From: Charina bottae
Taxonomy: Eukaryota; Chordata; Lepidosauria; Squamata; Charinaidae
DNA: 64,000 nucleotides
NCBI GenBank assembly: GCA_023362775.1
Contig: JALMGJ010000138.1
Span: 42,941-106,940 of the forward strand
Direction: 5' to 3'
Shown here: piece after piece, positions 22,275-33,985 of the stretch
How positions within the stretch are numbered: the first letter of the stretch is position 1
Layout of the letters: each line of letters opens with the position of its first letter
Notes under the pieces: generated by a model
The model's input: only the letters and a program-made list of their open reading frames with translations
Database searches by the model: none
What the model was told of the DNA's origin: nothing
Translations under genes and position numbers: made by a program

Positions 22275-25200
22275 ATATAACAGAAAAAAAGAAAAATGAG
22301 AAGTAAAAATGAAAAAAACGAGAAAAACGACTAAAAAGGGAGGGAAAGAAAAAAGGAGAAAAAAGAAAAACAAGAAAAACAAGAATGGGAAAAAACAGGA
22401 AAAACGAATAACATGGAAAAAAGAAATACGAGAAAAATAAGAAGGGGAAAAATGATAAAAACGACTAAAGATGGGAAAAACAAAGAAGAAAAAAGAAAGT
22501 GGAAAAAAAGTGGAAAAAAAGAAAAACAAGGAAGACAAGAATGGGAAAAAATGGGAAAAACGAATAAAAAAGGGGGAAAATGAAAAAAAATGAGAAAAAC
22601 TACTAAAAAGGGAAAAAAGAGAAAAAAGAGAAAGGGGAAAAAAGAAAAACAAGGAAAAAAATGGGAAATAACTGGAAAAAAGAAAAAAATGGGAAAAAAG
22701 AAAAATGAGAAAAATGAGAATGGGAAAAATGAGAAAAACGAGAAAACCGACTAAAGAGGGAGAAAACAAAAAAGAAATAGAATAGGGAAAATGAAAAACA
22801 AGGGAAAGAAGAATGGGAAACAACGGGAAAACCAAATATAACAGAAAAAAAGAAAAATGAGAAGTAAAAATGAAGAAAACGAGAAAAACGACTAAAAAGG
22901 TGGGAAAAGAAAAAAGGAGAAAAAAGAAAAACAAGAAAAACAAGAATGGGAAAAAACAGGAAAAACGAATAAAATGGAAAAAAGAAATACGAGAAAAATA
23001 AGAAGGGGAAAAATGATAAAAACGACTAAAGATGGGAAAAACAAAGAAGAAAAAAGAAAGTGGAAAAAAAGTGGAAAAAAAGAAAAACAAGGAAGACAAG
23101 AATGGGAAAAAATGGGAAAAACGAATAAAAAAGGGGGAAAATGAAAAAAAAATGAGAAAAACTACTAAAAAGGGAAAAAAGAGAAAAAAGAGAAAGGGGA
23201 AAAAAGAAAAACAAGGAAAAAAATGGGAAATAACATGAAAAAAGAAAAAATGGGAAAAAAGAAAAATGAGAAAAATGAGAATGGGAAAAATGAGAAAAAC
23301 AAGAAAAACGACTAAAGAGGGAGAAAACAAAAAAGAAATAGAATAGGGAAAAAAGAAAAACAAGGGAAAGAAGAATGTGAAACAACGGGAAAACCAAATA
23401 TAACAGAAAAAAAGAAAAATGAGAAGTAAAAATGAAAAAAACGAGAAAAACGACTAAAAAGGTGGGAAAAGAAAAAAGGAGAAAAAAGAAAAACAAGAAA
23501 AACAAGAATGGGAAAAAACAGGAAAAACGAATAAAATGGAAAAAAGAAATACGAGAAAAATAAGAAGGGGAAAAATGATAAAAACGACTAAAGATGGGAA
23601 AAACAAAGAAGAAAAAAGAAAGTGGAAAAAAAGTGGAAAAAAAGAAAAACAAGGAAGACAAGAATGGGAAAAAATGGGAAAAACGAATAAAAAAGGGGGA
23701 AAATGAAAAAAAATGAGAAAAACTACTAAAAAGGGAAAAAAGAGAAAGGGGAAAAAAGAAAAACAAGGAAAAAAATGGGAAATAACATGAAAAAAGAAAA
23801 AATGGGAAAAAAGAAAAATGAGAAAAATGAGAATGGGAAAAATGAGAAAAACGAGAAAAACGACTAAAGAGGGAGAAAACAAAAAAGAAATAGAATAGGG
23901 AAAAAAGAAAAACAAGGGAAAGAAGAATGGGAAACAACGGGAAAACCAAATATAACAGAAAAAAAGAAAAATGAGAAGTAAAAATGAAAAAAATGAGAAA
24001 AACGACTAAAAAGGGAGGGAAAGAAAAAAGGAGAAAAAAGAAAAACAAGAAAAACAAGAATGGGAAAAAACAGGAAAAACGAATAACATGGAAAAAAGAA
24101 ATACGAGAAAAATAAGAAGGGGAAAAATGATAAAAACGACTAAAGATGGGAAAAAGAAAGAAGAAAAAAGAAAGTGGAAAAAAAGTGGAAAAAAAGAAAA
24201 ACAAGGAAGACAAGAATGGGAAAAAATGGGAAAAACGAATAAAAAAGGGGGAAAATGAAAAAAAATGAGAAAAACTACTAAAAAGGGAAAAAGAGAAAAA
24301 AGAGAAAGGGGAAAAAAGAAAAACAAGGGAAAAAATGGGAAATAACTGGAAAAAAGAAAAAAATGGGAAAAAAGAAAAATGAGAAAAATGAGAATGGGAA
24401 AAATGAGAAAAACGAGAAAACCGACTAAAGAGGGAGAAAACAAAAAAGAAATCGAAGAGGGAAAATGAAAAACAAGGGAAAGAAGAATGGGAAACAACGG
24501 GAAAACCAAATATAACAGAAAAAAAGAAAAATGAGAAGTAAAAATGAAAAAAACGAGAAAAACGACTAAAAAGGTGGGAAAAGAAAAAAGGAGAAAAAAG
24601 AAAAACAAGAAAAACAAGAATGGGAAAAATCAGGAAAAACGAATAAAATGGAAAAAAGAAATACGAGAAAAATAAGAAGGGGAAAAATGATAAAAACGAC
24701 TAAAGATGGGAAAAACAAAGAAGAAAAAAGAAAGTGGAAAAAAAGTGGAAAAAAGAAAAACAAGGAAGACAAGAATGGGAAAAAATGGGAAAAACGAATA
24801 AAAAAGGGGGAAAATGAAAAAAAATGAGAAAAACTACTAAAAAGGGAAAAAAGAGAAAGGGGAAAAAAGAAAAACAAGGAAAAAAATGGGAAATAACATG
24901 AAAAAAGAAAAAATGGGAAAAAAGAAAAATGAGAAAAATGAGAATGGGAAAAATGAGAAAAACGAGAAAAACGACTAAAGAGGGAGAAAACAAAAAAGAA
25001 ATAGAATAGGGAAAATGAAAAACAAGGGAAAGAAGAATGGGAAACAACGGGAAAACCAAATATAACAGAAAAAAAGAAAAATGAGAAGTAAAAATGAAGA
25101 AAACGAGAAAAACGACTAAAAAGGTGGGAAAAGAAAAAAGGAGAAAAAAGAAAAACAAGAAAAACAAGAATGGGAAAAAACAGGAAAAACGAATAAAATG

Positions 25201-26172
25201 GAAAAAAGAAATACGAGAAAAATAAGAAGGGGAAAAATGATAAAAACGACTAAAGATGGGAAAAACAAAGAAGAAAAAAGAAAGTGGAAAAAAAGTGGAA
25301 AAAAAGAAAAACAAGGAAGACAAGAATGGGAAAAAATGGGAAAAACGAATAAAAAAGGGGGAAAATGAAAAAAAAATGAGAAAAACTACTAAAAAGGGAA
25401 AAAAGAGAAAAAAGAGAAAGGGGAAAAAATAAAAACAAGGAAAAAAATGGGAAATAACATGAAAAAAGAAAAAATGGGAAAAAAGAAAAATGAGAAAAAT
25501 GAGAATGGGAAAAATGAGAAAAACAAGAAAAACGACTAAAGAGGGAGAAAACAAAAAAGAAATAGAATAGGGAAAAAAGAAAAACAAGGGAAAGAAGAAT
25601 GTGAAACAACGGGAAAACCAAATATAACAGAAAAAAAGAAAAATGAGAAGTAAAAATGAAAAAAACGAGAAAAACGACTAAAAAGGTGGGAAAAGAAAAA
25701 AGGAGAAAAAAGAAAAACAAGAAAAACAAGAATGGGAAAAAACAGGAAAAACGAATAAAATGGAAAAAAGAAATACGAGAAAAATAAGAAGGGGAAAAAT
25801 GATAAAAACGACTAAAGATGGGAAAAACAAAGAAGAAAAAAGAAAGTGGAAAAAAAGTGGAAAAAAAGAAAAACAAGGAAGACAAGAATGGGAAAAAATG
25901 GAAAAACGAATAAAAAAGGGGGAAAATGAAAAAAAATGAGAAAAACTACTAAAAAGGGAAAAAAGAGAAAGGGGAAAAAAGAAAAACAAGGAAAAAAATG
26001 GGAAATAACATGAAAAAAGAAAAAATGGGAAAAAAGAAAAATGAGAAAAATGAGAATGGGAAAAATGAGAAAAACGAGAAAAACGACTAAAGAGGGAGAA
26101 AACAAAAAAGAAATAGAATAGGGAAAAAAGAAAAACAAGGGAAAGAAGAATGGGAAACAACGGGAAAACCAA
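22275..26172 (+). repeat. Heptamer B-A-C-D-E-A-C, copy 4 (3,898 bp)
   Basis: Starts 22275, 22836, 23398, 23950, 24510, 25060 and 25622. It differs from the other copies by AAGAAGGGG in its B unit, GGAAAAAAGAAAAAC in the first A unit, ATGAG at the start of the D unit and one missing G at 25900-25901. It is the most diverged copy of the block. Confidence 0.85.
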
Positions 26173-27986
26173 ATATAACAGAAAAAAAGAAAAATGAGAA
26201 GTAAAAATGAAAAAAATGAGAAAAACGACTAAAAAGGGAGGGAAAGAAAAAAGGAGAAAAAAGAAAAACAAGAAAAACAAGAATGGGAAAAAACAGGAAA
26301 AACGAATAACATGGAAAAAAGAAATACGAGAAAAATAAGAAGGGGAAAAATGATAAAAACGACTAAAGATGGGAAAAACAAAGAAGAAAAAAGAAAGTGG
26401 AAAAAAAGTGGAAAAAAAGAAAAACAAGGAAGACAAGAATGGGAAAAAATGGGAAAAACGAATAAAAAAGGGGGAAAATGAAAAAAAATGAGAAAAACTA
26501 CTAAAAAGGGAAAAAAGAGAAAAAAGAGAAAGGGGAAAAAAGAAAAACAAGGGAAAAAATGGGAAATAACTGGAAAAAAGAAAAAAATGGGAAAAAAGAA
26601 AAATGAGAAAAATGAGAATGGGAAAAATGAGAAAAACGAGAAAAACGACTAAAGAGGGAGAAAACAAAAAAGAAATAGAATAGGGAAAATGAAAAACAAG
26701 GGAAAGAAGAATGGGAAACAACGGGAAAACCAAATATAACAGAAAAAAAGAAAAATGAGAAGTAAAAATGAAGAAAACGAGAAAAACGACTAAAAAGGTG
26801 GGAAAAGAAAAAAGGAGAAAAAAGAAAAACAAGAAAAACAAGAATGGGAAAAAACAGGAAAAACGAATAAAATGGAAAAAAGAAATACGAGAAAAATAAG
26901 AAGGGGAAAAATGATAAAAACGACTAAAGATGGGAAAAACAAAGAAGAAAAAAGAAAGTGGAAAAAAAGTGGAAAAAAAGAAAAACAAGGAAGACAAGAA
27001 TGGGAAAAAATGGGAAAAACGAATAAAAAAGGGGGAAAATGAAAAAAAATGAGAAAAACTACTAAAAAGGGAAAAAAGAGAAAAAAGAGAAAGGGGAAAA
27101 AATAAAAACAAGGAAAAAAATGGGAAATAACATGAAAAAAGAAAAAATGGGAAAAAAGAAAAATGAGAAAAATGAGAATGGGAAAAATGAGAAAAACAAG
27201 AAAAACGACTAAAGAGGGAGAAAACAAAAAAGAAATAGAATAGGGAAAAAAGAAAAACAAGGGAAAGAAGAATGTGAAACAACGGGAAAACCAAATATAA
27301 CAGAAAAAAAGAAAAATGAGAAGTAAAAATGAAAAAAACGAGAAAAACGACTAAAAAGGTGGGAAAAGAAAAAAGGAGAAAAAAGAAAAACAAGAAAAAC
27401 AAGAATGGGAAAAAACAGGAAAAACAAATAAAATGGAAAAAAGAAATACGAGAAAAATAAGAAGGGGAAAAATGATAAAAACGACTAAAGATGGGAAAAA
27501 CAAAGAAGAAAAAAGAAAGTGGAAAAAAAGTGGAAAAAAAGAAAAACAAGGAAGACAAGAATGGGAAAAAATGGGAAAAACGTATAAAAAAGGGGGAAAA
27601 TGAAAAAAAATGAGAAAAACTACTAAAAAGGGAAAAAAGAGAAAGGGGAAAAAAGAAAAACAAGGAAAAAAATGGGAAATAACATGAAAAAAGAAAAAAT
27701 GGGAAAAAAGAAAAATGAGAAAAATGAGAATGGGAAAAATGAGAAAAACGAGAAAAACGACTAAAGAGGGAGAAAACAAAAAAGAAATAGAATAGGGAAA
27801 AAAGAAAAACAAGGGAAAGAAGAATGGGAAACAACGGGAAAACCAAATATAACAGAAAAAAAGAAAAATGAGAAGTAAAAATGAAAAAAACGAGAAAAAC
27901 GACTAAAAAGGGAGGGAAAGAAAAAAGGAGAAAAAAGAAAAACAAGAAAAACAAGAATGGGAAAAAACAGGAAAAACGAATAACAT
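25200..27986 (+). repeat. Tandem 5-monomer duplication, copy 1 (2,787 bp)
   Basis: Units 25622 (C minus G), 26173 (B-like), 26734 (A'), 27295 (C) and the flanking parts of 25060 and 27847. The missing G at 25900 is repeated exactly 2,787 bp later at 28687, so the duplication arose after that mutation. Edges are approximate because they fall inside monomers. Confidence 0.85.
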
Positions 27987-30830
27987 GGAAAAAAGAAATA
28001 CGAGAAAAATAAGAAGGGGAAAAATGATAAAAACGACTAAAGATGGGAAAAACAAAGAAGAAAAAAGAAAGTGGAAAAAAAGTGGAAAAAAAGAAAAACA
28101 AGGAAGACAAGAATGGGAAAAAATGGGAAAAACGAATAAAAAAGGGGGAAAATGAAAAAAAAATGAGAAAAACTACTAAAAAGGGAAAAAAGAGAAAAAA
28201 GAGAAAGGGGAAAAAATAAAAACAAGGAAAAAAATGGGAAATAACATGAAAAAAGAAAAAATGGGAAAAAAGAAAAATGAGAAAAATGAGAATGGGAAAA
28301 ATGAGAAAAACAAGAAAAACGACTAAAGAGGGAGAAAACAAAAAAGAAATAGAATAGGGAAAAAAGAAAAACAAGGGAAAGAAGAATGTGAAACAACGGG
28401 AAAACCAAATATAACAGAAAAAAAGAAAAATGAGAAGTAAAAATGAAAAAAACGAGAAAAACGACTAAAAAGGTGGGAAAAGAAAAAAGGAGAAAAAAGA
28501 AAAACAAGAAAAACAAGAATGGGAAAAAACAGGAAAAACGAATAAAATGGAAAAAAGAAATACGAGAAAAATAAGAAGGGGAAAAATGATAAAAACGACT
28601 AAAGATGGGAAAAACAAAGAAGAAAAAAGAAAGTGGAAAAAAAGTGGAAAAAAAGAAAAACAAGGAAGACAAGAATGGGAAAAAATGGAAAAACGAATAA
28701 AAAAGGGGGAAAATGAAAAAAAATGAGAAAAACTACTAAAAAGGGAAAAAAGAGAAAGGGGAAAAAAGAAAAACAAGGAAAAAAATGGGAAATAACATGA
28801 AAAAAGAAAAAATGGGAAAAAAGAAAAATGAGAAAAATGAGAATGGGAAAAATGAGAAAAACGAGAAAAACGACTAAAGAGGGAGAAAACAAAAAAGAAA
28901 TAGAATAGGGAAAAAAGAAAAACAAGGGAAAGAAGAATGGGAAACAACGGGAAAACCAAATATAACAGAAAAAAAGAAAAATGAGAAGTAAAAATGAAAA
29001 AAATGAGAAAAACGACTAAAAAGGGAGGGAAAGAAAAAAGGAGAAAAAAGAAAAACAAGAAAAACAAGAATGGGAAAAAACAGGAAAAACGAATAACATG
29101 GAAAAAAGAAATACGAGAAAAATAAGAAGGGGAAAAATGATAAAAACGACTAAAGATGGGAAAAACAAAGAAGAAAAAAGAAAGTGGAAAAAAAGTGGAA
29201 AAAAAGAAAAACAAGGAAGACAAGAATGGGAAAAAATGGGAAAAACGAATAAAAAAGGGGGAAAATGAAAAAAAATGAGAAAAACTACTAAAAAGGGAAA
29301 AAAGAGAAAAAAGAGAAAGGGGAAAAAAGAAAAACAAGGAAAAAAATGGGAAATAACTGGAAAAAAGAAAAAAATGGGAAAAAAGAAAAATGAGAAAAAT
29401 GAGAATGGGAAAAATGAGAAAAACGAGAAAAACGACTAAAGAGGGAGAAAACAAAAAAGAAATAGAATAGGGAAAATGAAAAACAAGGGAAAGAAGAATG
29501 GGAAACAACGGGAAAACCAAATATAACAGAAAAAAAGAAAAATGAGAAGTAAAAATGAAGAAAACGAGAAAAACGACTAAAAAGGTGGGAAAAGAAAAAA
29601 GGAGAAAAAAGAAAAACAAGAAAAACAAGAATGGGAAAAAACAGGAAAAACGAATAAAATGGAAAAAAGAAATACGAGAAAAATAAGAAGGGGAAAAATG
29701 ATAAAAACGACTAAAGATGGGAAAAACAAAGAAGAAAAAAGAAAGTGGAAAAAAAGTGGAAAAAAAGAAAAACAAGGAAGACAAGAATGGGAAAAAATGG
29801 GAAAAACGAATAAAAAAGGGGGAAAATGAAAAAAAATGAGAAAAACTACTAAAAAGGGAAAAAAGAGAAAAAAGAGAAAGGGGAAAAAATAAAAACAAGG
29901 AAAAAAATGGGAAATAACATGAAAAAAGAAAAAATGGGAAAAAAGAAAAATGAGAAAAATGAGAATGGGAAAAATGAGAAAAACAAGAAAAACGACTAAA
30001 GAGGGAGAAAACAAAAAAGAAATAGAATAGGGAAAAAAGAAAAACAAGGGAAAGAAGAATGTGAAACAACGGGAAAACCAAATATAACAGAAAAAAAGAA
30101 AAATGAGAAGTAAAAATGAAAAAAACGAGAAAAACGACTAAAAAGGTGGGAAAAGAAAAAAGGAGAAAAAAGAAAAACAAGAAAAACAAGAATGGGAAAA
30201 AACAGGAAAAACAAATAAAATGGAAAAAAGAAATACGAGAAAAATAAGAAGGGGAAAAATGATAAAAACGACTAAAGATGGGAAAAACAAAGAAGAAAAA
30301 AGAAAGTGGAAAAAAAGTGGAAAAAAAGAAAAACAAGGAAGACAAGAATGGGAAAAAATGGGAAAAACGAATAAAAAAGGGGGAAAATGAAAAAAAATGA
30401 GAAAAACTACTAAAAAGGGAAAAAAGAGAAAGGGGAAAAAAGAAAAACAAGGAAAAAAATGGGAAATAACATGAAAAAAGAAAAAATGGGAAAAAAGAAA
30501 AATGAGAAAAATGAGAATGGGAAAAATGAGAAAAACGAGAAAAACGACTAAAGAGGGAGAAAACAAAAAAGAAATAGAATAGGGAAAAAAGAAAAACAAG
30601 GGAAAGAAGAATGGGAAACAACGGGAAAACCAAATATAACAGAAAAAAAGAAAAATGAGAAGTAAAAATGAAAAAAACGAGAAAAACGACTAAAAAGGGA
30701 GGGAAAGAAAAAAGGAGAAAAAAGAAAAACAAGAAAAACAAGAATGGGAAAAAACAGGAAAAACGAATAACATGGAAAAAAGAAATACGAGAAAAATAAG
30801 AAGGGGAAAAATGATAAAAACGACTAAAGA
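27987..30830 (+). repeat. Tandem 5-monomer duplication, copy 2
   Basis: Units 28409, 28960, 29521 and 30082, running into the front of 30634. It differs from copy 1 at 27583 (T in copy 1, making CGTAT) and near 26552 (AAGGGAA in copy 1, AAGGAAA here). The unit at 27847, where the copies meet, has a B/D-like front and an A back, as expected of an unequal-crossover junction. Confidence 0.85.
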
Positions 30831-31743
30831 TGGGAAAAAGAAAGAAGAAAAAAGAAAGTGGAAAAAAAGTGGAAAAAAAGAAAAACAAGGAAGACAAGAA
30901 TGGGAAAAAATGGGAAAAACGAATAAAAAAGGGGGAAAATGAAAAAAAATGAGAAAAACTACTAAAAAGGGAAAAAGAGAAAAAAGAGAAAGGGGAAAAA
31001 AGAAAAACAAGGGAAAAAATGGGAAATAACTGGAAAAAAGAAAAAAATGGGAAAAAAGAAAAATGAGAAAAATGAGAATGGGAAAAATGAGAAAAACGAG
31101 AAAACCGACTAAAGAGGGAGAAAACAAAAAAGAAATCGAAGAGGGAAAATGAAAAACAAGGGAAAGAAGAATGGGAAACAACGGGAAAACCAAATATAAC
31201 AGAAAAAAAGAAAAATGAGAAGTAAAAATGAAAAAAACGAGAAAAACGACTAAAAAGGTGGGAAAAGAAAAAAGGAGAAAAAAGAAAAACAAGAAAAACA
31301 AGAATGGGAAAAATCAGGAAAAACGAATAAAATGGAAAAAAGAAATACGAGAAAAATAAGAAGGGGAAAAATGATAAAAACGACTAAAGATGGGAAAAAC
31401 AAAGAAGAAAAAAGAAAGTGGAAAAAAAGTGGAAAAAAGAAAAACAAGGAAGACAAGAATGGGAAAAAATGGGAAAAACGAATAAAAAAGGGGGAAAATG
31501 AAAAAAAATGAGAAAAACTACTAAAAAGGGAAAAAAGAGAAAGGGGAAAAAAGAAAAACAAGGAAAAAAATGGGAAATAACATGAAAAAAGAAAAAATGG
31601 GAAAAAAGAAAAATGAGAAAAATGAGAATGGGAAAAATGAGAAAAACGAGAAAAACGACTAAAGAGGGAGAAAACAAAAAAGAAATAGAATAGGGAAAAT
31701 GAAAAACAAGGGAAAGAAGAATGGGAAACAACGGGAAAACCAA
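30634..31743 (+). repeat. D-E pair linking the 5-mer and 11-mer blocks
   Basis: A D unit (30634, 560 bp) and an E unit (31194, 550 bp), the usual D-E order. The front of the D unit still belongs to the 5-monomer duplication up to about 30,830. No private variants noticed. Confidence 0.8.
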
Positions 31744-33985
31744 ATATAACAGAAAAAAAGAAAAATGAGAAGTAAAAATGAAGAAAACGAGAAAAACGAC
31801 TAAAAAGGTGGGAAAAGAAAAAAGGAGAAAAAAGAAAAACAAGAAAAACAAGAATGGGAAAAAACAGGAAAAACGAATAAAATGGAAAAAAGAAATACGA
31901 GAAAAATAAGAAGGGGAAAAATGATAAAAACGACTAAAGATGGGAAAAACAAAGAAGAAAAAAGAAAGTGGAAAAAAAGTGGAAAAAAAGAAAAACAAGG
32001 AAGACAAGAATGGGAAAAAATGGGAAAAACGAATAAAAAAGGGGGAAAATGAAAAAAAAATGAGAAAAACTACTAAAAAGGGAAAAAAGAGAAAAAAGAG
32101 AAAGGGGAAAAAATAAAAACAAGGAAAAAAATGGGAAATAACATGAAAAAAGAAAAAATGGGAAAAAAGAAAAATGAGAAAAATGAGAATGGGAAAAATG
32201 AGAAAAACAAGAAAAACGACTAAAGAGGGAGAAAACAAAAAAGAAATAGAATAGGGAAAAAAGAAAAACAAGGGAAAGAAGAATGTGAAACAACGGGAAA
32301 ACCAAATATAACAGAAAAAAAGAAAAATGAGAAGTAAAAATGAAAAAAACGAGAAAAACGACTAAAAAGGGAGGGAAAGAAAAAAGGAGAAAAAAGAAAA
32401 ACAAGAAAAACAAGAATGGGAAAAAACAGGAAAAACGAATAACATGGAAAAAAGAAATACGAGAAAAATAAGAAGGGGAAAAATGATAAAAACGACTAAA
32501 GATGGGAAAAAGAAAGAAGAAAAAAGAAAGTGGAAAAAAGTGGAAAAAAAGAAAAACAAGGAAGACAAGAATGGGAAAAAATGGGAAAAACGAATAAAAA
32601 AGGGGGAAAATGAAAAAAAATGAGAAAAACTACTAAAAAGGGAAAAAGAGAAAAAAGAGAAAGGGGAAAAAAGAAAAACAAGGGAAAAAATGGGAAATAA
32701 CTGGAAAAAAGAAAAAAATGGGAAAAAAGAAAAATGAGAAAAATGAGAATGGGAAAAATGAGAAAAACGAGAAAACCGACTAAAGAGGGAGAAAACAAAA
32801 AAGAAATCGAAGAGGGAAAATGAAAAACAAGGGAAAGAAGAATGGGAAACAACGGGAAAACCAAATATAACAGAAAAAAAGAAAAATGAGAAGTAAAAAT
32901 GAAGAAAACGAGAAAAACGACTAAAAAGGTGGGAAAAGAAAAAAGGAGAAAAAAGAAAAACAAGAAAAACAAGAATGGGAAAAAACAGGAAAAACGAATA
33001 AAATGGAAAAAAGAAATACGAGAAAAATAAGAAGGGGAAAAATGATAAAAACGACTAAAGATGGGAAAAACAAAGAAGAAAAAAGAAAGTGGAAAAAAAG
33101 TGGAAAAAAAGAAAAACAAGGAAGACAAGAATGGGAAAAAATGGGAAAAACGAATAAAAAAGGGGGAAAATGAAAAAAAAATGAGAAAAACTACTAAAAA
33201 GGGAAAAAAGAGAAAAAAGAGAAAGGGGAAAAAATAAAAACAAGGAAAAAAATGGGAAATAACATGAAAAAAGAAAAAATGGGAAAAAAGAAAAATGAGA
33301 AAAATGAGAATGGGAAAAATGAGAAAAACAAGAAAAACGACTAAAGAGGGAGAAAACAAAAAAGAAATAGAATAGGGAAAAAAGAAAAACAAGGGAAAGA
33401 AGAATGTGAAACAACGGGAAAACCAAATATAACAGAAAAAAAGAAAAATGAGAAGTAAAAATGAAAAAAACGAGAAAAACGACTAAAAAGGGAGGGAAAG
33501 AAAAAAGGAGAAAAAAGAAAAACAAGAAAAACAAGAATGGGAAAAAACAGGAAAAACGAATAACATGGAAAAAAGAAATACGAGAAAAATAAGAAGGGGA
33601 AAAATGATAAAAACGACTAAAGATGGGAAAAAGAAAGAAGAAAAAAGAAAGTGGAAAAAAGTGGAAAAAAAGAAAAACAAGGAAGACAAGAATGGGAAAA
33701 AATGGGAAAAACGAATAAAAAAGGGGGAAAATGAAAAAAAATGAGAAAAACTACTAAAAAGGGAAAAAGAGAAAAAAGAGAAAGGGGAAAAAAGAAAAAC
33801 AAGGGAAAAAATGGGAAATAACTGGAAAAAAGAAAAAAATGGGAAAAAAGAAAAATGAGAAAAATGAGAATGGGAAAAATGAGAAAAACGAGAAAACCGA
33901 CTAAAGAGGGAGAAAACAAAAAAGAAATCGAAGAGGGAAAATGAAAAACAAGGGAAAGAAGAATGGGAAACAACGGGAAAACCAA
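31744..33985 (+). repeat. A-D' dimer repeated twice inside the 11-mer (2 x 1,121 bp)
   Basis: Units 31744+32306 and 32865+33427 form two 1,121-bp A-D' dimers in tandem. The same double dimer occurs at 37876-40117 and 44009-46250, so dimer duplication preceded amplification of the 11-mer. It also appears, with indels, at the start of the displaced copy after 55,500. Confidence 0.87.
32306..32864 (+). repeat. Monomer variant D' (559 bp)
   Basis: D' is variant D with one further A lost, giving GTGGAAAAAAGTGG in subunit b (others GTGGAAAAAAAGTGG). It is confined to the 11-monomer HOR and its displaced copy: starts 32306, 33427, 38438, 39559, 44571, 45692, and, with extra indels, 55717 and 56843. 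Such a restricted marker is useful for telling HOR copies from the rest of the array. Confidence 0.88.

Noticed and set aside
23032..23238. Plus-strand Lys/Glu-rich open frame (also at 49793-49999 and 54799-55005)
   Set aside because: It arises wherever an A unit has GGAAAAAAGAAAAAC, which removes an in-frame TAA. It is short, low-complexity and has no start context.
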